A DNA stretch of 64,000 bases from a virus. Positions 7,814-14,919 of the stretch are shown in pieces (position 1 is the stretch's first letter; each line of letters begins with the position of its first letter). Both the position numbers and the translations under genes were made by a program. The notes beneath the pieces were generated by a model that worked only from the letters and a program-made list of their open reading frames with translations, did no database searches and was not told where the DNA came from. The DNA lies in IMG/VR virus record IMGVR_UViG_3300032265_000877, positions 1-64,000 of that record; one strand, written 5' to 3'.

Positions 7814-8022
7814 TAGTTACCTGCTGGATTAACCTTAGAAGTGTCTTCAGAGTTGATGAAACCATAGTTGAAGTATGGATGGAGGCTAGCGCGGTTCTTG
7901 ACGACTAGTTCGTCACCCTGTCCAGCGGCTACCTCTGTGTTTGGACGGCGCTTACGGTACTTGCCGTCTGTTGCGCCCTCTTCCATAGAAGTGTTCTCAG
8001 AACGAAACTTATTAACGGTCAT
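7813..8022 (-). CDS. hypothetical protein (69 aa)
   Basis: A short hydrophilic protein with the basic patch RKRRP and a C-terminal HPYFNYGF segment. It overlaps both neighbours by one to four bases, so translation is probably coupled. No family recognised. Confidence 0.55.
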   Translation of the reverse strand: MTVNKFRSENTSMEEGATDGKYRKRRPNTEVAAGQGDELVVKNRASLHPYFNYGFINSEDTSKVNPAGN

Positions 8023-8249
8023 GCCATGCCGCCTTTCACGTGTGACTGCTTCATCCTACGGGAGCAGGATGGGCAGTGCTCTTGGTTCATCAATGATTGT
8101 ACTGGGTCAATACGCGAGCCACAGGCTTTACAGGCCTTATCTCCGTTATAAATGGTCTTGCTAAGGTCGCGTTGGGTTTGAAGGCCAACATCTTCTGCGC
8201 CAGCCATACCCTCACCTGTGCTGTCTGTGTATAGGCCTGGGTCTCTCAT
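8019..8249 (-). CDS. zinc-ribbon protein (76 aa)
   Basis: CKACG and CPSC, about 20 residues apart, form a classical four-cysteine zinc ribbon in the C-terminal half. The rest is polar. It lies in the run of short overlapping genes and may bind nucleic acid or a protein partner. Confidence 0.6.
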   Translation of the reverse strand: MRDPGLYTDSTGEGMAGAEDVGLQTQRDLSKTIYNGDKACKACGSRIDPVQSLMNQEHCPSCSRRMKQSHVKGGMA

Positions 8250-8536
8250 ACAACACCTTTACGAAGCTTGTTCACGGCCTTATTAATATCTCTTTTTCTA
8301 GTGGGAAGTGGGGCAGAGGCGCTCTTTTGACTCTTTCCGGCATAGGCGCGCAACTCAAATCCTTTTTTTGTTGTTCCAACTTCTTTTGGCGCAACGCGTA
8401 CTGAAGTAGACTCAGACCCTGTAGTTCGCGTACCAAGAGCGTTATCCAATTTGCTCTCAAACTTGTTGGGTGAGTACTGCAAACTATTAGCTGTTTGCTC
8501 ATGCCCAAACATAAAATCTGCTGTGTTACGGCCCAT
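8246..8536 (-). CDS. hypothetical protein (96 aa)
   Basis: A basic, Ser/Thr-rich protein without cysteines, ending in a lysine/arginine-rich helix (KRDINKAVNKLRKG). The stop overlaps the next start by ATGA. Function unknown. Confidence 0.55.
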   Translation of the reverse strand: MGRNTADFMFGHEQTANSLQYSPNKFESKLDNALGTRTTGSESTSVRVAPKEVGTTKKGFELRAYAGKSQKSASAPLPTRKRDINKAVNKLRKGVV

Positions 8537-8895
8537 TAAATTGTTCCTCCTAGTGAGTTAGTGCTGCTTGATTCCTGTGTATTAGGGGTCTGGCTAAAAT
8601 CAGACTCTACACGCTGAGCTGTAGCAATTTTGCGTGGCATCTTTGCCAAGTCTTCAATGGTAATTTCGTGTTCAGTATAACCAAAGCGCGCTGGGAATAG
8701 CTTAATCTGTGGCATAGGAGGGCGCACGTACTCTTGAATTTCTGCGCGCCCCATTGTCCATGCCGCCATTGATTGGCTTAATAGGCGTTCTTGATTAGAT
8801 TGAAATGGCCCGATGTATTCTTGCGGGGGATTGGCGGCCTCGGGCGGCGCTACCCACGGTCTACGTCCGTAGACTCCATCTGCGTACTTAGTCAT
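8536..8895 (-). CDS. hypothetical protein (119 aa)
   Basis: A proline-rich N-terminus is followed by a helical centre (QERLLSQSMAAWTMGRAEIQE) and a Ser/Thr-rich, probably disordered tail. It overlaps the following gene by one base and the preceding gene by eight. Function unknown; a structural role is possible. Confidence 0.55.
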   Translation of the reverse strand: MTKYADGVYGRRPWVAPPEAANPPQEYIGPFQSNQERLLSQSMAAWTMGRAEIQEYVRPPMPQIKLFPARFGYTEHEITIEDLAKMPRKIATAQRVESDFSQTPNTQESSSTNSLGGTI

Positions 8896-9136
8896 TTTTC
8901 ATTGGGTTGTTAGACCTAATATGTCGTAGCAGTGCTCCTACATCGCGAGCTTTGCCTTTAGCGGTCATCGTTAGTGGATTTGTTTTAGCAAGGGGTTCGG
9001 CGCCTGGAACGTGTAGGGTGCTAGCGCTTGCGTTTACGTTTAACTCAGCGGTGCCGTGCTTCATAGTCATAGTTGTGCTTTTATTAATTGAGTGTGGGCG
9101 AGCAGGCTGCGGAAATTGGCTTTCGTCTGTGTTCAT
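8888..9136 (-). CDS. hypothetical protein (82 aa)
   Basis: A polar, mostly disordered short protein with HSINKSTT and ASASTLHVPG segments. Part of the overlapping run of small genes. No recognisable motif. Confidence 0.5.
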   Translation of the reverse strand: MNTDESQFPQPARPHSINKSTTMTMKHGTAELNVNASASTLHVPGAEPLAKTNPLTMTAKGKARDVGALLRHIRSNNPMKND

Positions 9137-9137
9137 G

Positions 9138-9665
9138 CTATCTCCAAGGGGTTCTCATGCGGGCCATCTGGTCTACACGACGCTTATCTAATGCTAGTGG
9201 TGCGGTGCTTCTCATGTTGGCTTTACCATCATTAGGAAGATGAGGCGCGGGAGCCGCCATAGCGTTCTCTACCCCGCGCGGTACGCGGATTACATTTCCG
9301 TCTCTAACACCTGTCATTTGGCGACGGATTCCGCGCATTGCATCAAGACCTTCTGGATAGTAATAGTCTTGAACATCAATTCTTTCACCGCGATGGATAC
9401 CACGTTGATACGAGCGCTGTCCTACTCGTACCTTGAGTGCATTAAGAACGTTATCTGATGTATCACGCCCACGGTCATCGCGGCGTGTACGGATTGTGCC
9501 TAGGTAACCGTCAGGATATTCCGCCTGAGGCGCTCGACCAACTCCAAGACGTAGGAAATCAAGTTCACTGCGCGCAACGGGAACGCCTCCACCGCCGTAA
9601 ACGGTGTTAGTTCCATACATACCACCTGCGCCCAGGTTTTGTACGTTTTGATGCGGAGCGGTCAT
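9138..9665 (-). CDS. hypothetical Gly/Arg-rich protein (175 aa), first of the small-gene run
   Basis: The N-terminus is glycine-rich (NLGAGGMYGTNTVYGGGG), followed by arginine-rich segments and a C-terminal RRVDQMARMRTPWR. It has no Shine-Dalgarno sequence. TATCCT lies six bases before the ATG, so this gene may start a leaderless transcript that covers 7025-9665. Function unknown. Confidence 0.6.
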   Translation of the reverse strand: MTAPHQNVQNLGAGGMYGTNTVYGGGGVPVARSELDFLRLGVGRAPQAEYPDGYLGTIRTRRDDRGRDTSDNVLNALKVRVGQRSYQRGIHRGERIDVQDYYYPEGLDAMRGIRRQMTGVRDGNVIRVPRGVENAMAAPAPHLPNDGKANMRSTAPLALDKRRVDQMARMRTPWR

Positions 9666-9677
9666 ACCACAAGGATA
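9666..9677 (-). promoter_or_regulatory. -10 box for a leaderless transcript
   Basis: TATCCT followed by TGTGGT and the ATG at 9665, read on the - strand. It fits the TANNNT consensus at leaderless spacing. No -35 is evident. Confidence 0.35.
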
Positions 9678-9688
9678 CGCGGAATTAC

Positions 9689-10711
9689 TTAGAGGTTAGA
9701 CTTAAACTCTTTACCTTCGTAAATAGCCCACTTATCCATGATATGGATAGGCTGTAATGTGAAGTGCCCGTCCTCATGAACCCAACCGATCATGATGCCT
9801 TGTTGCCAGTCTTCCCAGTGCTTTACTGGACGACCATTGTCATTAAGGCCAGAACCGTAGGAAGGGACTGCACCATCTACGCGGCATAGGCAGCCAGGGC
9901 TGGCGCTAACGCTGCGGATAGGGCCATCTCCATTGGCTACAGTTTTGTATTGTAGTTCCTGCCTATGGGCATGCCCAAAGACCGTAGAAACGTGTGGATT
10001 CTTATTGACGTAAGCAGATGCAGTAGACCCATTAGAACGAACGGTAGTCCCGTGAATAGCACGAAGGTAAGGAGTAATCCAATACTCGCCCGCTGGATAC
10101 GCGCCAACATAGTTGATCCCTAACTCTTCTAAACGTAATAGGTATTGAATAGTCATGACTGGCCACTCTTCAGGGGCCGAGTTAGCGCGCTTAATGCCCT
10201 TAGATGCCATAGCGTTCATAGTTACATACTTCTGCATACGGCAATCGTGGTTACCTTCTAGCAAGGTTATCTTTGCATCTGGGCAGGTAGCTCGTTGTTT
10301 TGCTAATAGCGCGTGACCGTAATCGAGGGCTGGCTGTACTGTATGCGCAAACATTTCTTCCTGTGCATACTTACCCATTGTTGGTAGGTCTAGATAATCT
10401 CCAAGGTGGACAATTTCATCTACACCATAACGCTTCTCTAAATAAGCAAGCAACTGGAAGTGAACATCAATTGCTGCTTCATCGTGGAACGGATCTAGTG
10501 TTCCATCTTCATACTTACGATAACCAATCTGTGGATCTGGAACAAATACAAATAACTTAAAACCATTCTTACTTGCTTGACGCTCTTTATATTCTGCGGG
10601 CTTAATAACAGTGGGTTTTGCTTGCTGGATTGGGGGCCAAGCCCAACCGCTAGTATCAGTAGTAGTAACTGCGTTCTCTAATACATCAAGTAGGCTGGTC
10701 TTTATCGACAT
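9689..10711 (-). CDS. calcineurin-like metallophosphoesterase
   Basis: The protein shows the metallophosphoesterase metal-site blocks in order: PDPQIGY, VHLGDYLD, LEGNHD and VFGHAHRQ, with an intervening AIHGTTVR. These coordinate two metals for phosphoester hydrolysis. The substrate is unknown; phage members may act on nucleic acid ends or nucleotides. The ATG at 10711 is chosen because GAGG lies nine bases upstream; a TTG at 10717 is also possible. The gene overlaps the preceding small gene by ten bases. Confidence 0.8.
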   Translation of the reverse strand: MSIKTSLLDVLENAVTTTDTSGWAWPPIQQAKPTVIKPAEYKERQASKNGFKLFVFVPDPQIGYRKYEDGTLDPFHDEAAIDVHFQLLAYLEKRYGVDEIVHLGDYLDLPTMGKYAQEEMFAHTVQPALDYGHALLAKQRATCPDAKITLLEGNHDCRMQKYVTMNAMASKGIKRANSAPEEWPVMTIQYLLRLEELGINYVGAYPAGEYWITPYLRAIHGTTVRSNGSTASAYVNKNPHVSTVFGHAHRQELQYKTVANGDGPIRSVSASPGCLCRVDGAVPSYGSGLNDNGRPVKHWEDWQQGIMIGWVHEDGHFTLQPIHIMDKWAIYEGKEFKSNL

Positions 10712-10935
10712 GTGCAATATCCTCTGAGGTGGGAGCGGAAGGCGGTTAGTTTAAATGGAAGCTCAGTATCTTTATTTAGATCTTGGAATAGATGTGCAAC
10801 TTTTACAGCTGTATTGTTTGCTTTTATTTGCTCAAATAACTTCTGTTCATCTTTACCTAGAGTAGAAATCCACTGGGCTACTACACAACCGCTTAATGAA
10901 GTCCCGTCTAGGTGCTTGTTTAGCACTTCTAACAT
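10702..10935 (-). CDS. hypothetical helical protein (77 aa)
   Basis: The frame is open further upstream, but the ATG at 10935 has a perfect AAGGAG ribosome binding site and is taken as the start. The product is mostly helical (WISTLGKDEQKLFEQIK) and ends in CTCR. It is the first gene of the unit with the phosphoesterase. Function unknown. Confidence 0.65.
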   Translation of the reverse strand: MLEVLNKHLDGTSLSGCVVAQWISTLGKDEQKLFEQIKANNTAVKVAHLFQDLNKDTELPFKLTAFRSHLRGYCTCR

Positions 10936-11000
10936 GTCTCTCCTTGTGTTCGTCAAGCTGCGACGCGATAATCGTAACACACAGAGCGCACAAATCAAGC

Positions 11001-11026
11001 AAAAACCCCCGCCAATTTGACGGGGG
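11001..11026 (-). terminator. intrinsic terminator after hsp20
   Basis: Read on the - strand, CCCCCG and CGGGGG pair around a short loop and are followed by TTTTT. It lies 16 bases downstream of the Hsp20 stop. Confidence 0.9.
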
Positions 11027-11041
11027 CCGATGCTTAGTAAA

Positions 11042-11548
11042 TTACTTGATCTTAATTGTTTTTGGCTTTAACTCATCTGGAATTTCTCTATCCAGCTTTA
11101 CAGTTAAGATGCCGTCTTTCATCTCCGCGCCTTCTACTGTTACGTACTCAGCTAGTGGAAAGGACTGCTTAAATGCGCGAGCCGCAATCCCCTTGTGGAA
11201 GTACTCATCAATAGATTCATCATCCTTCTTGCCTTCAATGGTTAACACCTGGTCTTTAAAGGTGATATCCAAGTCTTCCTTGCTAAAACCTGCAAGGGCA
11301 ATACGGATTAGGTACTTGTTTTCCCCTGCCGAAAGGATGTCATACGGCGGGTAGGTTGAGCGTGTATCAAATTGATTGGCCAGCTCATTAAAGAAAGCGG
11401 CATGGGTGTTGAAGCCGATTCCTCGATTAATTAAGTGATTGGTTAGCTCTGTAACAATCTGAGCTGGGGTCTTGACTGTGACTGTCTTTGTTGATTCTTT
11501 AGTTGCCCACATCTCATGTGGACTACGTGTTGGGTAGCCTGAAGCCAT
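11042..11548 (-). CDS. small heat shock protein, Hsp20/alpha-crystallin family
   Basis: The 168-residue protein has an alpha-crystallin domain from about residue 55 to 150: PPYDIL, KYLIRIALAGFSKEDLDI, LTIEGKK and GILTVKLDRE. The C-terminal IKIK resembles the I-x-I anchor that links dimers into oligomers. It would act as an ATP-independent chaperone in the cytoplasm. T4-like and cyanomyophages also carry Hsp20 genes. The gene is a single transcription unit with its own extended -10 promoter, a two-hairpin leader and a terminator. Confidence 0.93.
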   Translation of the reverse strand: MASGYPTRSPHEMWATKESTKTVTVKTPAQIVTELTNHLINRGIGFNTHAAFFNELANQFDTRSTYPPYDILSAGENKYLIRIALAGFSKEDLDITFKDQVLTIEGKKDDESIDEYFHKGIAARAFKQSFPLAEYVTVEGAEMKDGILTVKLDREIPDELKPKTIKIK

Positions 11549-11551
11549 TGT

Positions 11552-11600
11552 TATATCTCCTTAGACGATATAGTTTAGTTAGGACCCGTTCGGCGTCCTA
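11552..11600 (-). promoter_or_regulatory. structured 5' leader of hsp20, possible RNA thermometer
   Basis: The leader can form two hairpins. TAGGAC pairs with GTCCTA (11580-11600), and an AU-rich stem TATATC/GATATA (11552-11572) places the AAGGAG ribosome binding site mostly in its nine-base loop, with one SD base in the stem. Weak AU stems at the SD of a heat-shock gene suggest temperature control, but most of the SD is not paired here. Confidence 0.35.
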
Positions 11601-11605
11601 CATCA

Positions 11606-11614
11606 ATTATAGCA
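11606..11614 (-). promoter_or_regulatory. extended -10 promoter of hsp20
   Basis: TGCTATAAT, read on the - strand, is an extended -10 element. It would start the RNA near 11599-11600, right at the first leader hairpin. No clear -35. Confidence 0.55.
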
Positions 11615-11616
11615 AA

Positions 11617-11647
11617 AAATAACCCCCGTGGACTAGAGTCCCGGGGG
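11617..11647 (-). terminator. intrinsic terminator
   Basis: On the - strand, CCCCCG plus GGACT pairs with AGTCC plus CGGGGG with one bulged base, followed by TTATTTTTT. It ends transcription from the 11663-11992 gene just before the hsp20 promoter. Confidence 0.9.
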
Positions 11648-11662
11648 CTATTTGTCTAGCTA

Positions 11663-11992
11663 TTAGTTATGGTCACCCATGCCTACGCTGAAGTTCTGCG
11701 AAGAACGCTTGATAGCTGAGGGAAGTAGGCGGCCGTTACCCTGTGTAGCGCCTGCCTCTGGTGCTTCTGCTTTCTGGAACTTAACGCGAACACCGTAACG
11801 GGCCCCGGATGTAGCCTTTACGAATGTGCGTGATGGCTTAGCCATCTTGTATGGGTCGCCAGCTGCCGTGTTCTTCTTTGGCATCAACTTAGTGTTGGCT
11901 GAAGGTGCAGCGGAAGCATTAACTACCTTCATATTTGGGGTAGCCGCACTGGTTGGTGCTAGTGGTGCTGGGTTGTTAAATGGGTTCTTCAT
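11663..11992 (-). CDS. hypothetical Ala/Pro-rich basic protein (109 aa)
   Basis: Starts behind an AAGGAG ribosome binding site. The N-terminal half is Asn/Pro/Ala-rich and probably disordered. The second half (SRTFVKATSGARYGVRVKFQ) has some beta character. The product is basic with no cysteines. Its own terminator follows. Function unknown; a virion or DNA-binding role is possible. Confidence 0.65.
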   Translation of the reverse strand: MKNPFNNPAPLAPTSAATPNMKVVNASAAPSANTKLMPKKNTAAGDPYKMAKPSRTFVKATSGARYGVRVKFQKAEAPEAGATQGNGRLLPSAIKRSSQNFSVGMGDHN

Positions 11993-12054
11993 GGTTCTCC
12001 TTGGCCGAGGAATTGTTCTTATAAATGTACGGTACTTACGCGCTTATTACAGGC

Positions 12055-12327
12055 TTAATTGGCTATAACTTGAAAAACAATAGCGCTGATATCCCCTGTG
12101 GTGCCTTTAATGCTGGCAAATCCTGGGATGCAGACTAGGTTGATTCCTCGTGGAGCTGTATAACCGCGAGCAATAGCAATGGCTTTTACAGCCTGATTGA
12201 CTGCTCCCGCGCCTACCGCACGAATAGACACCTGATGTTTTTCATAGATAGCATGGGCAATAGCTGATGCTACGGACTGAGGGTTGCTGCCTGCACCTAC
12301 GCGCAGTGGTTCCTGTTCTTGTGACAA
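12055..12327 (-). CDS. SpoVS-like protein
   Basis: The 90-residue protein matches the stage V sporulation protein S family along its length: LRVGAGSNPQSVASAIA, VGAGAVNQAVKAIAIARG and LVCIPGF. SpoVS-type proteins have an Alba-like fold and are thought to bind nucleic acid; in Bacillus the protein affects sporulation. In a phage it may be a small chromatin or RNA-binding factor. The start is TTG with an AAGGAG site seven bases upstream. It stands apart from both neighbours. Confidence 0.85.
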   Translation of the reverse strand: MSQEQEPLRVGAGSNPQSVASAIAHAIYEKHQVSIRAVGAGAVNQAVKAIAIARGYTAPRGINLVCIPGFASIKGTTGDISAIVFQVIAN

Positions 12328-12400
12328 TTTATGCTCCTTGGGTTACAAATAGTAATTCCCCGTGGCATAAAGTATGAAGCCTAAATTAGACAAAATAAGG

Positions 12401-12610
12401 TTAAACGTCTTGTTTCCAGTGCAGATAAGACCTAATGTAGGTAGCTGCGTAGGCTAAAGAAGCAAATATAAAACCGTACTGGTGGGTATCTATTGCATAC
12501 CCCATCCAAAGGCATTCATTAAATAGTAAAACAAACCAGCCCCAAATAGTTTTGCGGCCAACAAAATAAATGCCTGTTACTCCAACACAGGCCAGGATCC
12601 AAGACCACAT
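12401..12610 (-). CDS. small membrane protein (69 aa)
   Basis: Two to three hydrophobic helices cover most of the protein: WSWILACVGVTGIYFV, WFVLLFNECLWMGYAI and a third around residues 45-60. There is no signal-peptide cleavage site. A short basic C-terminus follows. The gene is coupled to the zinc-ribbon gene by TAATG. Holin or superinfection-exclusion roles are possible, but nothing in the sequence decides. Confidence 0.65.
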   Translation of the reverse strand: MWSWILACVGVTGIYFVGRKTIWGWFVLLFNECLWMGYAIDTHQYGFIFASLAYAATYIRSYLHWKQDV

Positions 12611-12822
12611 TATGGTCGGTCAAGCGGGGTAGGTGCTTTTGCGTACGTTCCGCAGATGGCACATTCCATGTCTATAAAATACTGGGATATTTCATAGTCC
12701 TCAAAGGAGGCTTTAATTAACCATATGCTTGATTCGCACTTAGGGCACTCATGGCAGATATGATCTGCGTACTCCATGGTGCCTGTGTAATCAGGCTTTA
12801 GTTCGCGGATCGACTTGCTCAT
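12610..12822 (-). CDS. zinc-ribbon protein (70 aa)
   Basis: CHECPKC and CAIC, about 30 residues apart, form a two-knuckle zinc ribbon. The start overlaps the end of the preceding gene by 32 bases, and no strong ribosome binding site is seen, so translation is probably coupled. Function unknown. Confidence 0.65.
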   Translation of the reverse strand: MSKSIRELKPDYTGTMEYADHICHECPKCESSIWLIKASFEDYEISQYFIDMECAICGTYAKAPTPLDRP

Positions 12823-13033
12823 GCAGCTTGTCCAATGCCGCTCTTTGTTCGGCCATCATCTTTTCTATCTGGTTAACCTCTTCAGGTGAAAGCGTGTCTT
12901 TTTGATCTAAGAAAAGCTTTACGCCAATCTCATAGTTTTGTTCTAACACCTGTAACTGAATAGCGCGGCGCTCTGAAATAAAAGAAGCAGCTTCACGAAG
13001 GCGTTCTTGTCGTTTATTTTGTGTCTTACTCAT
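12791..13033 (-). CDS. hypothetical coiled-coil protein (80 aa)
   Basis: The ATG at 13033 gives a four-base ATGA overlap with the ParB-like gene and is preferred to the longer frame. The product is almost wholly helical and highly charged, with heptad-like spacing (LREAASFISERRAIQLQVLEQ). No known domain. Confidence 0.65.
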   Translation of the reverse strand: MSKTQNKRQERLREAASFISERRAIQLQVLEQNYEIGVKLFLDQKDTLSPEEVNQIEKMMAEQRAALDKLHEQVDPRTKA

Positions 13034-13581
13034 TGTCCGCCCCAACCGCCGCCTCTAAATATAGCAGGCGTAGCCTCTTGTTGACCTGTTTCAAAATGTT
13101 TAGGTCTAGACATTTCTTTGTACTCTGTAGTATTTTGAGCAGTAGTCAGATGTTCATCTAACGCTCCTGCTGCTGTGCCTTCATCGGCTTCACCTGTTCT
13201 TTTCTGTTGCCATGGTTGCATGTCTTTATGAGTCACTATTCGTGCATTAATGCTTTTCATACCCTTTTCCAAAGCATTTTGGACTCTGTGGGTTCCATCA
13301 AGGAGGCTATGTGTACCATCTGGATGTTTAAGTACAACAATAGGGTGGCTCATATCTACCGCATTGGTTCGTGCTCTATTTTCTCCTGTGCTCTCTCCTA
13401 GACGTCCTTCTAGTTGAGGGGCAAATATCTGAGGATTAAAGGTATTTAACTTACTTTTACTAGCAGCCATATTAACAATATCCCCAACTTTAAATGACCA
13501 TTTACCATGTGGATTTTCAAATCCAGCAGTTTTTTCTAGAGGATTAAATTGTTTAGGGTTAAGGTTATTTGAGTCGCTCAT
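13030..13581 (-). CDS. ParB-like nuclease-fold protein with GGGWGG tail
   Basis: The 183-residue product contains HPIVVLKHPDGTHSLLDGTHR, the ParB/sulfiredoxin-like signature with the conserved DG-x-HR loop, around residues 78-100. Proteins with this domain bind or cut nucleic acid, or hydrolyse nucleotides. The C-terminus ends in ATPAIFRGGGWGGQ, nearly the same tail as in the unrelated FmdB-like protein 66 bases upstream. It is the first gene of a short coupled set. Confidence 0.65.
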   Translation of the reverse strand: MSDSNNLNPKQFNPLEKTAGFENPHGKWSFKVGDIVNMAASKSKLNTFNPQIFAPQLEGRLGESTGENRARTNAVDMSHPIVVLKHPDGTHSLLDGTHRVQNALEKGMKSINARIVTHKDMQPWQQKRTGEADEGTAAGALDEHLTTAQNTTEYKEMSRPKHFETGQQEATPAIFRGGGWGGQ

Positions 13582-13646
13582 GTTGTTTTACCTGTATTTC
13601 TAGTAGGTACTGTGGTCATAGTTAATCCTTTGTTGGGTCTTCCATA

Positions 13647-13832
13647 TTAATAATCTTCATTATAGTCCTTGCCGCCCCAACCTCCACCTTTAAAATGAGC
13701 AGGAGTTGCCTGCCACATACGGGTCATTGTTTTATTACAAGGAATACAGGTGGGAGTTCCCTCTTCATCAAAGGAACGCTGCACCTCTATGACTGAAGAA
13801 CAGGTGTCGCACTTAAAATCATAAGATGGCAT
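13647..13832 (-). CDS. FmdB-type zinc-ribbon protein (61 aa)
   Basis: MPSYDFKCDTC, then CIPCNK, is the standard FmdB-family zinc ribbon, found in many small putative regulators. The ATG at 13832 is used because the longer frame runs over the preceding gene and lacks gene-like composition. The C-terminal ATPAHFKGGGWGG is shared with the ParB-like protein downstream. It lies two bases after the stop of the proteasome-like gene. Confidence 0.8.
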   Translation of the reverse strand: MPSYDFKCDTCSSVIEVQRSFDEEGTPTCIPCNKTMTRMWQATPAHFKGGGWGGKDYNEDY

Positions 13833-13834
13833 CT

Positions 13835-14383
13835 TTATACCCCGTATTGTTCTACTTCTATAAATGGGCCGGATGTATAGGCGTCTAAAGACTCTGCAAT
13901 CTTTAGGGCATCTAAGATGGTAGCGCCCGCATGTAAGGCCCCTAGAGCGTAAGCTGCGCCGTTTCCTACCCCATAAAAGCCGCTGTCTGTACGGCATACG
14001 GATAGGTCATCTGAGATATCAAAAACTTTGCCGCTGACTGCAATCAAAAAGTTAAACCTAGGACCGCTGTCCGATTTGTCTCTTTCTTCTTCAAAGTTAT
14101 ACCCATTAGATTTGAGGCATTCACGCAAGGAAGACATGACTTTTGTAATAACAAAATGATGGATGTCCTTGCGGTCAGAGGCTGTAACGGCTGGCGGCTT
14201 CCAAATATGCTGAGCCACGTCACACGGCTGTACTTCGCCGCTGCCAGCAATCAAATAAGGGCCTTTTTCAGTAATTTTAGACATATCGGGATGCCTATAA
14301 ATGCGGCCAGTACCATCGGTTACTTGGTTATCTGCTCCAAATACGCAACGGTCTTCGTATTGTACGGCTACTATCGTAGTCAC
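13835..14383 (-). CDS. proteasome beta/HslV-like Ntn-hydrolase
   Basis: The 182-residue protein starts with MTTIVAV, so removal of Met would expose Thr1. Counting from that Thr, Asp17 falls in GADNQVT exactly as in HslV and 20S beta subunits, and a Lys follows at position 35 (MSKI) where Lys33 is expected. Later segments YLIAGSGE and GVGNGAAYALGALHAG fit the fold. No HslU-type ATPase is in the window. It could be a self-standing peptidase, could associate with host ATPases, or could be an altered binding protein. The start is GTG overlapping the RuvC-like stop. Confidence 0.75.
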   Translation of the reverse strand: MTTIVAVQYEDRCVFGADNQVTDGTGRIYRHPDMSKITEKGPYLIAGSGEVQPCDVAQHIWKPPAVTASDRKDIHHFVITKVMSSLRECLKSNGYNFEEERDKSDSGPRFNFLIAVSGKVFDISDDLSVCRTDSGFYGVGNGAAYALGALHAGATILDALKIAESLDAYTSGPFIEVEQYGV

Positions 14384-14919
14384 TACCGCTCCCTAAACTT
14401 TGGATCCTGAAGTTTAACATAGACTTCCTTTTCGTATGTACGCTTGCCTGTTCCAGATACTAGGTGGGCTAAGGCGTAGGAGTCTGCGGCGTTGTCGTCG
14501 TTAAACTCAGCATCCCAGTTTTTATAGGCGTACATGAGCATCTGGCTCTTGGATACCCCAGTGCCTTTGCCACACGTGTATTTTTTTAGGTTAGTGGGCG
14601 GGACTATAAGGGGGTAGATCCCAAATTCTAAGAGGGTTAGTTTTACCATACCACCCAGTTCGCCAAGCATATTGGCCATCTGTGACCCAAAGGCGTAGCC
14701 CTCTATGGCAACGTCCTTGATATCGTCAAACTCATGGAGCCAGTTCATAACGTGGGATTGAATATCCCGCAGGCGCTCTATGCCCCGCTTATCAGACTTG
14801 TATACCTCTGTGTAGTAGTTGTCTTGATCTTTAAATGCCGTAATAGCAAACCCGCTATATGACTGGTCTATGCCTAAATAGACCGGGCCATCTACAGCGC
14901 CCTTGCTAAACACCTTCAT
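14383..14919 (-). CDS. RuvC-like Holliday junction resolvase
   Basis: The 178-residue protein has the RNase H-fold resolvase layout: YLGIDQSYSGFAI with the first catalytic Asp, VAIEGYAFG with the Glu, and DDNAADSYALAHL with the last acidic pair. It would cut branched recombination or replication intermediates before packaging. It is coupled by TAATG to the preceding gene and lies in the recombination block with the Cas4-like nuclease and RecA. Confidence 0.88.
   Translation of the reverse strand: MKVFSKGAVDGPVYLGIDQSYSGFAITAFKDQDNYYTEVYKSDKRGIERLRDIQSHVMNWLHEFDDIKDVAIEGYAFGSQMANMLGELGGMVKLTLLEFGIYPLIVPPTNLKKYTCGKGTGVSKSQMLMYAYKNWDAEFNDDNAADSYALAHLVSGTGKRTYEKEVYVKLQDPKFRER

Noticed and set aside
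13835-13997. Longer N-terminus for the FmdB-like protein
   Set aside because: The extra 55 residues overlap the proteasome-like gene in another frame and are Arg-rich shadow sequence; FmdB proteins start at MPxYDF.
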